39,488 nt of DNA from positions 1 through 39,488 of the forward strand of contig CALSCQ010000272.1 in assembly GCA_943704525.1 (NCBI GenBank), read 5' to 3'. The first letter of the stretch is position 1; each line of letters starts with the position of its first letter. Of this stretch, positions 20,969-30,723 are shown in pieces. Origin of the DNA: Pigoraptor vietnamica. Its lineage: Eukaryota > Opisthokonta > Filasterea. A program made the translations under genes and the position numbers. Below the pieces are notes generated by a model. It worked only from the letters and a program-made list of their open reading frames with translations. It made no database searches and was not told the origin of the DNA.

Positions 20969-21682
20969 CGCGCGGATGGCGTGCGTGTGAGGGAGAATGG
21001 CAGGGTGCGATGCGGCATCGCAACAGCGATTGGGATCTCTCAAAACAAGCTGGGATCCACGCGCCGCGGACGGATGCGGTGACCGCCTTCGAAAACGGTC
21101 CCACTGTGCGGTTAGCGCAGCGCCAGGACTTCTCCGGTGGCCGATTGCAGTGTTGTCGGCTGCGGCAACAGCAACTGAAGAGAAGCCGACGCCGCAATGC
21201 TAATGTTCGATGCCGTGAAGCGAACAAGGCGCGCTCTGACGCTTGTACAGGGGCAGCCCTTGCGAGTTAAGCGGTGAATACAGCATCACAGCATAGAGAC
21301 ATGTATCACGCACGGGACAGGCCGGCGTCGCGCCTGTCGCTCCTGACTGAAGATTACTAACTGTGTCATGTGTACATGACCGTGATCTCTTTCATGTAGA
21401 TGTCTGAAAGAGCGCGAGGGCAAACTGTAAGTTGCACTGAGGCAAACGAAGGCCAACAGTGGTATTTGTCCGGGCGGGAACGTTCTTCTTGACTGCTAAT
21501 TATTGCCGATATTCACCACTTGCAGCGTATCATGACAGAGCCTGTGGCGTGCGCTGCGCGTCTTTCAGTTAAATGCTGAGAAGATGGGCCAATGCTTCTC
21601 CTTGCACACTGCCGCAACCGCCACTGCCGTCGGTTACCGTAGATTGAAGCAGCGACTGGCATTTATTTGCCAGAAAGTAGCT
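20969..21682. other. Convergent intergenic region
   Basis: It separates the 3' ends of the NELF-E-like gene and the LRR pseudogene. I see no gene. A TTTATT at 21662-21667 gives AATAAA on the minus strand, 16 bases past the pseudogene stop. That is its likely polyadenylation signal. Confidence 0.5.
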
Positions 21683-23494
21683 TTAACGATTGCCTTCCCA
21701 GGGCCTGCCTAACAATTTCTTTACGCCCCGTAGCGGCGTCGGGTCGCGCACTCCTCTGCACCCCGTTGCATCCAAAATGCACACACTCCCAAGTGCCGAT
21801 ATGTCCGTGATGACAGCACGAGATGTTGAGGTTGTACACAGTTCCCAGAGCCGACACATCGACGAGCTTCTCGCAGTGCGACAGATCGAGCGTGTGCACG
21901 CGGGCAAGGGGCCCAACATCCACAACCGGCGTGCCCGACAGACGCAAGGTGTGCACCGACCCCAGGGAGTGCACATCCGTCGCGCGGGTCTTTGAGAGAT
22001 CCAGGACGTACACGGATCCCAGCAACGACACGTCGGTCACGTTACAGCAACCGAGCTTTGTATGCACGCGCCCGAGGCTTGACGCATCGCTCACGCCCGT
22101 TTGTGAGAGGTCGAGGGTGTGCACCGCACCCAGGGAAGTCGCGTCCACAACCAAAGCATTGCCGCAAAGCACGAGGTGGTGCACGGCGCCGAGCGCAGAC
22201 ACTCCCCGCAATGGAAGCAGCGAATTGCATACAACGAGCGTATGTACGGAACCCAGAGCCGAGACATCCGACACCCCACAACGGTTTATCGTGAGCGTGT
22301 GCACGCCGCCGAGATCGGAAGCATCGACAAACCCGGTGCAGCTGTCGAGACGCAGCGTGTGGACGCGCCCGAGGCCTTTGCCCGAACGAATCTCCCAGTT
22401 GAAGTAGAGGTCGAGCTCGTGAACGCCGCCCAGGTGGGAGAAGTCGCAAATGCCGCAGGCTGAATGATGCAGGACGAGCGTGTGGTTGCCCCCAAGCGCC
22501 TCGACGCCCTCATGCTGCCGTGGAAAGAAAGATTGAGCGTGTGAACACTCCCAGCGCCGACACGTCACGCACGCGAGCAACCCGCTGGTCCCTCTTTAAA
22601 TCGCCATGCGTCAGGTTAAGCGTGTGCACAGCCGTAAGCGCCGAGACGTCGACCACGTCTTGACAGAACGTCAGCACGAGCGTGTGTATGCGGCGGCCGT
22701 TCGTCACATCGGTCAGCCGGCTGTAGCAAAAACGAGAGGTCCAGCGTGTGCACGCCGGCGAGCTCGGCGGGAATCGCACGGAAGGACGAGTGGCGGAGAA
22801 TTACCTTCACAAGCCCGCGCAGTGCGGCAATCTGCGACAGCGGGACCTTTGGGCATGGAACAGACTCGGCGACAACGAGGCTCGAGACGTCCTCGAAGAC
22901 CGAGTGTTCCAAGATAATGTGTCGAGGACGCAAACCCGACACCGCGGGGACGCGCACGTCCAGCAGGCGGACGCGGGGTGCGTTGGCGAGAACAGAAAGG
23001 TCGCCATGCCCGGGGTTGACATGCTCGAGCGTACCAGAGTGTGCATTGACAGTTGGAGGGCAGTCGGTGCGCGTGGAGTGAATCGCGTCCATGTGGATAG
23101 TGCGCACGCCCCTTAAAGCCTGCATGCCAGGCTCCCCGTCGCACTCTCCCGTCGCGCCGCGAAGGTCGGCCGTGTGCACGTTCGCGAAGGCGGGTAGGAT
23201 GCTCGCATTCCACGCGGGCTGTGGGCCATACGTGTGCTTTGCGTCGCCAACGGCGAGAACGAGACGACCGACAGGAAGCGTCGCCTGAAATTCCTCGCGA
23301 AACGCGGCGTCGTCAATGTAACGGCGAGTGTACAGCGGCCAGAGATAGAGAAGGCGCTCGTTCGACAGAAACCGCCGCAGAAACGAGTTGACCTTGCAGA
23401 GGCGGCAGACGTCGGCGTTCGCGAGGTAAGGGACGATGTGGACGAGTATCACCTCCGCCGAGAGCGAGCCAAAGCCCGCGACGACGCGCGACAT
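21683..23494 (-). pseudogene. F-box / VHTL-type leucine-rich-repeat gene with four frameshifts
   Basis: The N-terminus (start 23494) is intact and has an F-box (LSAEVILVHIVPYLANADVC). It is followed by LRR units of about 20-23 residues with consensus DVSxLGxVHTLDLSxT, at least a dozen in all. The reading frame breaks four times, each time between good LRR sequence in two frames: at an A5 run near 22728-22732, near 22546-22552, near 22510-22520, and near 21811-21821. After the last break the true frame ends LLGRPWEGNR and stops at 21683. One unit (VHTKLGCC) is also short by a residue. No splice sites explain the shifts. Uncorrected, the first frame stops at 22616. A downstream AATAAA remains. 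The best reading is a decaying, intronless gene; local sequencing error is the alternative. Confidence 0.75.
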
Positions 23495-24167
23495 GGCCGC
23501 AGGTTGTCCTGGTTAAGAAGAGACGCCGAAGGGAAAGGGCACGTGCCCTCTAGGGACAGCCACCCGCGAGTTGAGAGGTCTTTTCCACGTCAAAAGGTGT
23601 GTGTTTTGATTTTGGGTTGGTGTTACAGCGGGCAATCGGCCCATATCTTGTGTCTTGCACTTCGAGAGAGAGTCAGCGACCCATCTTCGCTTGGAATGGG
23701 CTTCATGGACTAAACTCCTAGCGAGTCATCGACCCTTCGCTTGGGGAGAGAGTGGGCTTCATTGTGAATGCACCCGACCAACCGCGGGCGCAATATAAGC
23801 AATCGAAGGGCCGACAGCGACCTTCGTGCGCGCTCTCCCTCGCACGCACAAGGTAAGCGACCGTACGCCGCAGACACATCACAAGACAGACAGACAGACA
23901 CACACACACACACACACACAAACGCCCGCGCGAACCACCTGGGCGGCTGCGTGCGACGAACAGCAGACAAAAAAGAGAAAGAACGCGCGAATTCGAAAGC
24001 AAGGTGAAACGCCCGCGAAAATGAAAAACGAAGGGAAGGATCCGAGACGAGAGCCCGAAAAACTAGAGCGTACGCGCGCACAAACGGACTGCCGGTGCGA
24101 CGTTGGGCTATCAGGGACCTCTGCACGCACGCAATGTCGCGCGAATTTCGCAGCGCCAGGCTGCCAT
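23495..24167. other. Upstream region of the LRR pseudogene, with E-box palindrome and direct repeat
   Basis: AGGGCACGTGCCCT at 23536-23549 is a perfect 14-base palindrome with a CACGTG core, about 42 bases before the pseudogene start. A two-copy direct repeat (CTTCGCTTGG...GGGCTTCAT) occurs near 23680-23707 and 23730-23761. A CA repeat lies at about 23897-23920. No gene is seen. Confidence 0.55.
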
Positions 24168-25368
24168 TTACTTCTTGTCCCACGGCTTGGTCCAGACTGC
24201 GACGTGAAGAAAAGTCAGCCACGCGCACATGCGGAGATGGAGAGCATGCACACATGCAGGGACTGGGAGCGACTGCATGCACGCCACACGCATCGTCCAC
24301 ACACGGCACACAGGTCATCATCCGCCCGCAAACTTACGTCTACTTGCGCGTGCGTCTACGCGTGCGTCTACTACACATTATCTACATTCCCAAACACAAT
24401 ACACACACACACTCACACACGCACACACATGCACACACACACACACACACACACGCGGGCGCGCGCACAAACGCACAGCGGGCGAGCAATACTCACGGAC
24501 AATAGCGAGGATGAGCACAAGGATGGCAACGATAAGGATGGCCATAAACTGCGCACGTTTGAGGACACGCAACTGTCAGCACACAACGCCATTCGCCCAA
24601 GGGGTACGTGCACGAATGCAGACGACGGCTTCAGGCACGCGCGGCAGACGACAGCTTCAGGCACGCGCGCGCACACACGAAGACGGATGCCATTCGACGC
24701 ACACGCGTGACTGTTTAACCAGCACGTGCCTTGAGGTTCTTGTACCACATCTTTCGCTTGAGCTTGCGCGACGTCGTCTTGAAGCGCTCGGCGCCATCGC
24801 GGAGGGCCTCGCTCTTGTCCTGGAGGTCGGTGAGCTTCGCGTCGCGCTCAAGCACCTAATTGGGGAAGGCGGGGACGGAATGCACCAAGGCGGGTCAACA
24901 AACGCACAGCTGTGTAACAAAAAAAAAGCGCCGGCGTGAGACTACACAAGGCGCTACACGCGAGCACTGCTGGATAACGGCAGAGGGAGACGCACGCACT
25001 CGCAGAAGGAGGATTGACAAACGCCGAGGGAACAAAAAAAAGATGAATTGTGCGCTACAACAGAGCATCGTGACAGTATTTGCGTGCCCAAGCGAGAGAA
25101 GATAAGGGCGCGAATTCCCGCAACTCGCACGTCCACACCAAGCGATGACAGGCGCGGGGCATTCTATGGGATTATTCACACTCTCACAGACACACATGAA
25201 CAACGCAATACAATGGAGAGGGCACATTGGGCAACGTGCAACAGGGGTATAGGCGAGTGAGTGCACACCTTGTCGACGTTGTTCTTCATGATGCCGACGA
25301 CCTCGTCGACCTCCTGCTTCGTCTTCTGAAGCTTGTCATTGCTGGGCTGGCTGCCTCCGGCCTTCGAC

Positions 25369-25411
<43 letters not shown>

Positions 25412-25620
25412 AGGAACACACACACCGTTGACAGCGTGAGAAACCGATCATATGGCACATGATCCCTCGCTCATATCACTTTCCGTCCACTCCTGCTGCC
25501 CGCACTAGAGACTCGCAACAAGGGCACACGCGGAAAAATAACACCGGCCGTTTGTAAACGCTGACACTCCGCTCAACCACTGGCTGGCAAAAGGCACAAC
25601 AGCAACCCAAAGACTCACAT
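24168..25620 (-). CDS. VAMP: Synaptobrevin/VAMP-type R-SNARE, start codon split by an intron
   Basis: A vesicle R-SNARE that zips with Q-SNAREs to drive membrane fusion. Coding exons (minus): 25620-25619, 25368-25269, 24855-24730, 24548-24497, 24196-24168; 309 bases, 102 aa, the normal size of brevin VAMPs. It reads MSKAGGSQPSNDKLQ, then the SNARE motif with the zero-layer Arg in NVDKVLERDAKL. KLKRKMWYKNLK follows, then a transmembrane helix (FMAILIVAILVLILAIVL) and a short tail WTKPWDKK. The ATG is split AT|G by intron 1 (AAAAT|GTGAGT to TGTGCAG|G); no other in-frame ATG opens this protein. Intron 3 needs a GC donor (AAG|GCACGT) because the nearby GT breaks the frame. Intron 1 ends in a (GT)n tract that abuts the acceptor. 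The SNARE identity is very secure; the split start is inferred. Confidence 0.9.
24393..24453. repeat. CA-rich microsatellite in VAMP intron 4
   Basis: Interrupted CA repeat; (GT)n on the gene strand, between the transmembrane exon and the last exon. Confidence 0.9.
25372..25408. repeat. (CA)n forming the 3' end of VAMP intron 1
   Basis: On the gene strand this is (GT)18 running straight into GCAG at the acceptor. The usual pyrimidine tract is therefore replaced by alternating GT. Confidence 0.95.
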
Positions 25621-25738
25621 TTTCGTACAGGTTCTAGCCTTTCGGCGGCGCGCGTGGAAATGGGCTAGACGCAAATCGGCGAGTGTTTCAGACGATCGGC
25701 CGCTATTTTTCAAACGCGTTGCAACGGGAACAATAGGG

Positions 25739-25769
<31 letters not shown>

Positions 25770-26466
25770 GCACGAACACGAACGCACACAGAGAGAAACT
25801 CTCACCAACACGGAGTAACCAACTCGCGAGAGCGGGAGGATGCCCACACCGCACACGCAGACGCACGCACACACACCCAGAGGGGACACTGCACGGACAC
25901 ACACACATGCGCGCGCTCAAAACCAACCACAGAAGAATCAAAACAGAGGGGGGGCGTTTATTACGCAAACATTCACTATGAAAAATGTACCAAAAATTAT
26001 TTATTACGGGAATGGCGTGTACCAACCCAGACCGCAGCCGGTGCCTTTAATTTGAAAATGGTTTCTGAAATTTACAAAAATGTGGACAATAGCCCAATTC
26101 AATTGAACAAAGTGCGGGCTTGTCCGGCAGCAAATTGGACTGTGGTTAATTTTTGTGCATTTTTTGTGGTTTTTCAGTTTACTGGAAGGCTCAGAAGATC
26201 TATTTTAGGCGCGGCTTATCTTAACGAGATCTCGCTAATGTATATCATTGGATAAAAATATTTTGACTTTTTCGTCTAATTCATTTGCATCACTGTGTTT
26301 CGAATAAGTACATTTAGTGATCATTTCCCCTAAAGCATCGATCAGCTGATCCCACGTGACATGCAATGGCGCGTGTTCCCTCAACAACGAAACCTGTTTG
26401 CCATAACACAACACGGGCACACGCAGCGTCGCATCGTTTGCAGGGCACGCACCGCCCACCGGGACA
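25621..26466. other. Divergent intergenic region with an A+T-rich island
   Basis: The first part (to about 25930) is ordinary, with a CA run at 25739-25766. From about 25940 to 26345 the composition turns clearly A+T-rich, unlike the rest of the window, with runs such as TTATTTATTAC and AATATTTTGACTTTTT. Then it becomes G+C-rich again just before the next gene. The island may be a promoter or an insertion; see the short ORF entry. Confidence 0.6.
26235..26459 (-). CDS. Possible small ORF in the A+T-rich island
   Basis: A 74-residue minus-strand frame starts 7 bases before the divergent DUF2433 gene. It contains a helix-like, protein-like stretch (VTWDQLIDALGEMI; SDANELDEKVKIFL), unusual for chance in A+T-rich DNA. 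I recognise no family. It could be a gene remnant, the end of an inserted element, or chance. I would not treat it as a gene without homologues or transcripts. Confidence 0.2.
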   Translation of the reverse strand: MGGACPANDATLRVPVLCYGKQVSLLREHAPLHVTWDQLIDALGEMITKCTYSKHSDANELDEKVKIFLSNDIH

Positions 26467-29014
26467 ATGAGTGGGACGGGGAAGTCCGCAGATGCGTCGG
26501 GTCAGAGGGTAGGTGGTCAAAAAAGATGCGCCACTGCTTGTGTGAATTGTGCGAATGCGCTGTTCCCAACACATTCCGCGCGGCAGGCCCACGACTCGGA
26601 CGACGAGTTCCACGATGCGCCCATGCCTGGCGACGAGGTGTTGGAGGTGGTGGAACCCCACGAGGACGAGGATGCCGGCGAGCTTGACTCTGCGGCACCG
26701 GCGGCTGCCGAGACCGCAGCTGCCTCGAGGGCCGAGTCGGCGCCCTCCCACGGGGGTGCAGCGGCTGCGACGGGACGCCGCGCGAGTGGCAACGTGCCGT
26801 TCAGGTCGCCGCGTGACGGCCCGTTTTACACGTCGTTCCGATTGGACCGCAAGACGCGGTACCTTGTCGTCGCTGACGTGGACGGTGGGTCGCTGACCTG
26901 CTCATCGACACGAGGCGTGCGTGTGTTGCGTGTTGCCTGCCCTTGCTGTCCATTGAAACTGAAGTTCATCGCGCTCGCACACGCGCGCACGCAGGCCGCT
27001 GGTCCCTCCTCAACAGTGCCATTCGGCGGTTCGGCGCTGACTTTGTGATTAGCTGCGGCAACTTTGGCTTTTATGGTGGGCCATTGATAACACGTGCCGC
27101 GCAGCTGTCCTCATGGATAGCACCCACGCGTACAGCCTCGATAATGTCTGCCGCTGAGTTGCACGATACATGCATTTTGCATCTAGTGCATCCCACCCAC
27201 AGTCACGACGGCCATCACTCACTAACCCCTCTCCCGCCTGCCCTTGCGTATCTCTCTGTAAATATTGGCCGTCGAACACACGCATACCTCTACTGTGCGT
27301 TGCGCATGTTGCCTCTCTGTTTGAGAGCCACACACTGATGCAATTACCTTCCCGTTGCGCGTGACCACAGACGAGAAGAGCATCGAGAAGCTTTCCGATC
27401 GCGAGGTGCGGTCGCGCGTTACCCAGGCCCACATTCCGCCGGCAGAGCGCGCCCGCCTTCTCAACCTTCCCGCGCCCGAGTTGCGCGCGGCCATGACCCA
27501 GCGGGCGATGCTCAGCGACCTGCCGCTGTTTGCCGTGCGAAAAGGGGCCAAGGGGACGGAGGGCGCTGCGGGTGCGGCTTCCGAACCGTCGTCGGAGCCG
27601 CCGTCGTCCGGCGCACAGTCGCAGGGGCAGTCGCAGTCGAGCGGCAAGCGGGGCGCGGCGAAGGACGCGTCGGGAGTGCCGCGAACCTTCCACGTGCCCG
27701 TGTACACTGTGTGGGGCGACAGGGAGGACCTGCGCGTGATCGAGGCTTTCCGGGATGGAACGTACAGTGTCGGCAACCTCCACGTGCTTGACCACACGCA
27801 CACGTTCCGCCCTGCGCCCGGCATTCGCCTCGTCGGCATTGGCGGCGACTTTGCGTACCACAAGCTGTTCGATAACGGCGACGGCGACTCGTCGGTAGCG
27901 GGCGCGGGGGGCCGCCTGTGGGTGACGATGCTGCAGCTCGGCGAACTGATGGACACGGTCGCGCGGGAGGCGACGCCGACGCAGAGGGACGTCGCGACGG
28001 AGGCATCGGAGGACACGAAGATACTCGTTACGCACGCGAGCCCTTCGCGAGAGCCGCTCGTGTCGCTTCTCGCCGCGCTGCTCAAAGTGGGTAGCGTGCG
28101 TTTGTGAGTGTATGTGTGTTGTGTGTTTCTTAGTGTGTGTGTCAATGTGTGTGTTTGTGTGCGTGTGCGCGCGATATTATGTTTTCCGAAGCGTTTTGAT
28201 GCGCTTGACTCACAATCTTTTCACTGCAGGCTGACTTTTCTGTGAGCGCAAGCACCTCGACCGGTCACGTGCTCAGCTACAGCGATGTGTCCATCGGCGA
28301 CCACGCCGAGGCGGACCGGCGGCAATCGAATGCGCGCGCCGAAGTGCTTGCATTGTGGAACCAGGTGAGCCGTCTCGCACTCTCCGTTACGTCTGTTGGC
28401 TGTGCGTATGTGTCCTTGCGTCTGTATCCTGTTGTTGTTGTGTGTGTGTGTCTGTGTGATCGTGTCCGTACCAGTGGATGTGACTGTGTTCAAGGAAAAT
28501 CGAGTTAGATACGGATTGAGGCAACGACGACCCACCAGGGTTCCGCGGAGGCTACGCCTTGGTGCTGACGCGGGGTTGTACGTCGCAGGTGAAAGACACC
28601 ATCGCCAAGGTCTGCGATGCGAACCAGATGCGCCTCTTTGTGCTTGCGTTGCGTCTCACTGAGCCGTGCCCGAGGGAAGCCCTGAAGCGCCTGTGGAACG
28701 TGTGCACTTCGCGAATCGACTCTGGCCACGCGGTCCTCTGCGTCGACAAGCGCGGGACGGTCGGCATCGAAACATTCTCCGAAGGTACGCGTCGTCAAAG
28801 ATGGGTGGGAGGGGGGAGGCGGGGGTTGCTGCAAGGGGGAAGCTCTGTGGCGCATATGGCCTTTGGAAGAAGAAGCGTACTAAAGCTGAGCAAATGCGCA
28901 GGACGCGACCTTCACCGCAAGCACAACGAACAGCGCGGCGGCGATTTTGGCCGCGACAGGCAATCAGCGCGCGCGCCCGCGGTGCGTGTACTCCAAGTGG
29001 ACGTTCGTGTTTCC

Positions 29015-29058
<44 letters not shown>

Positions 29059-29621
29059 CGGGGGGGGGGAGGCTGTAGGTGAGGTGTGTGTCGCGCTTCA
29101 CTACACGGCCCACGCTCTCAGTTCGGCAGTAGTGTGCACTCATGTGATCTCACTCTCCATTCTGACCCGTGTGCATGTGCGTGGTTTCGCAGCAGCCGCA
29201 CGCAGACCAGCCTCTTCGCTACGAGACAGTCGTCCTGCGCAACCTGCCTTACACAGCAACAGAGGCGGACATCCGGGGTTTCCTGAAGGGGTGCCAGGTG
29301 AGTCGAGGTGCAATTCTCTGCACCCCAGCCCGCTCGTTGCTCGCGCTGTGTTTGCGGTGTTGCTAGTTGATGGCACGTGCCATGACGAGCATGGTGGTCG
29401 CTAGTTTCATAGGTGCCCATTGAGCATCCCCATTGAATTGAACACTGTCTAATGTGATGTCATGTTACGCAGGTCAAGTCGGTGTCCATCGGCGGCAAGC
29501 GACCGGGCGAGCCGCGCGGGACGGCCATTGTCGATTTTGAGAACCACGACTCGCTGAACAAGGGCCTCAAGCTAAGCGGATCGGTGCGTGCCTCCTGTGC
29601 GCCAATTTATCTTGCTGGCTG

Positions 29622-29683
<62 letters not shown>

Positions 29684-30306
29684 ATTGCGCTTGCGTGTTC
29701 TCCAAGCCTTATTCTTTCACGGCGCAGTCTCTGGGTGGTCGAGCAATCACAATTGAGCCCCACAAGCACGAGGGTACGTTTATCCAAATGGCGCTGTTCG
29801 ACGAGAGGAGCTCAAAGCAGTTGCGAAGCACTGAACGTAAGCACCCTGTTACTTATTTAGCGGCGTGTGTAACAGGACGCTTGTGGCGACCAAGCGATGG
29901 CACAGTCCGCAAGGGCGAGGAAGCGCGGGACTCACGTGACACGCGAGATAACCGAGACTCGCGTGACGCTCGAGACAGCCGAGACTCACGGGACGCGCGT
30001 GCCCAGCCGACCGGATCGCAACGGTTGGTGACGTGCCCTCATCTCCGCTCACGTTCACTCCATTACGCTCGTTGTCACGTTACGTGTGTCCTTTGTGTTA
30101 CCTTCACAATTCACAGCACTTGTGTGCGCCGTGTCCACACATACATACACACGCACACACTGGCAGTTCTAAGTCCTCGCTCACTCCATGCTTTCTGCAG
30201 ATCGAGTGCATCCGGGCCCGTGCGCAAGGCCCCGGAGCCGTGTCGTTACTACCGGCAGGGTAACTGTCGCATGGGCGAGAACTGCCCAAACTCGCACGCG
30301 CGGTGA
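26467..30306 (+). CDS. DUF2433 phosphoesterase-like domain, eIF4B/4H-like RRM and CCCH zinc finger, twelve exons
   Basis: Exons: 26467-26508, 26587-26884, 26995-27075, 27371-28086, 28230-28364, 28589-28784, 28902-28981, 29193-29297, 29473-29583, 29728-29773, 29906-30023, 30201-30306; 2034 bases, 677 aa. After an acidic start, residues about 100-515 match the fungal DUF2433 calcineurin-like fold: TRYLVVADVDGRW, FVISCGNFGFYDEKS, PVYTVWGDRED, AYHKLFDNGDGDS, ILVTHASPSREPL. The metal-ligand positions are degenerate (DVD for DxH, GN for GD, WGDRED for GNHD), so catalysis is doubtful. Next comes an RRM like that of eIF4B/4H (TVVLRNLPYTATEADI; GTAIVDFENHDS), then an Arg-Asp repeat (RDSRDTRDNRDSRD). 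Last is a CCCH finger with spacing C-x7-C-x5-C-x3-H (CRYYRQGNCRMGENCPNSH). The domains suggest RNA regulation, perhaps in translation or decay; this is inference. Confidence 0.88.
29016..29057 (+). repeat. (GT)20 microsatellite in DUF2433 gene intron 7
   Basis: A pure sense-strand TG/GT tract followed shortly by a run of nine G (from about 29060). Confidence 0.95.
29623..29682 (+). repeat. (TG)30 microsatellite in DUF2433 gene intron 9
   Basis: A pure sense-strand TG repeat filling almost half of the 144-base intron between 29583 and 29728. Confidence 0.97.
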
Positions 30307-30723
30307 GGCGCGGGGAGGGGCCGCCGTCACGGACGCTATGCGTGTGCCGGATATGGAGTGCGGTGGTGCTGGGGTTCGCTGCCGCGCCGTAAAACAGCTG
30401 AAAATTTGATGGCTTTGTCGTTCTCGGTCGTTTGTCGTCAGTGGGGAGGCGGTGTGAACGACTGCGCCTGTGGACGAGTGCTAGAGTCTCTCCTCTCGGC
30501 GATCGATGGTTGTGCGGGTGATAAGCGTCTCTGGCTGTGATCGATTCGTTCAACTGGATACAGCATGAGAAAGCAGAGTTCCATTTGGTGGTCGCTTGTG
30601 CGCTGCGGGTGACGCGGGCCGCACTGGCCGCCGCCGTCGCAATCGCACATGGCCAAAGGAAGCACGGAATGTACAAAGGCACGGTCGTGGGGTCGGAGAG
30701 TGGAGGCATAATGTAACACGATC
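30307..30723. other. Convergent intergenic region
   Basis: About 417 bases between the 3' ends of the DUF2433 gene and the Cut8-like gene. I see no gene, RNA or clear polyadenylation signal. Confidence 0.5.

Noticed and set aside
23768-24710. His/Thr/Arg-rich plus-strand ORFs opposite the VAMP gene
   Set aside because: Translations of CA-rich introns. The minus strand holds the SNARE exons with exact family matches.
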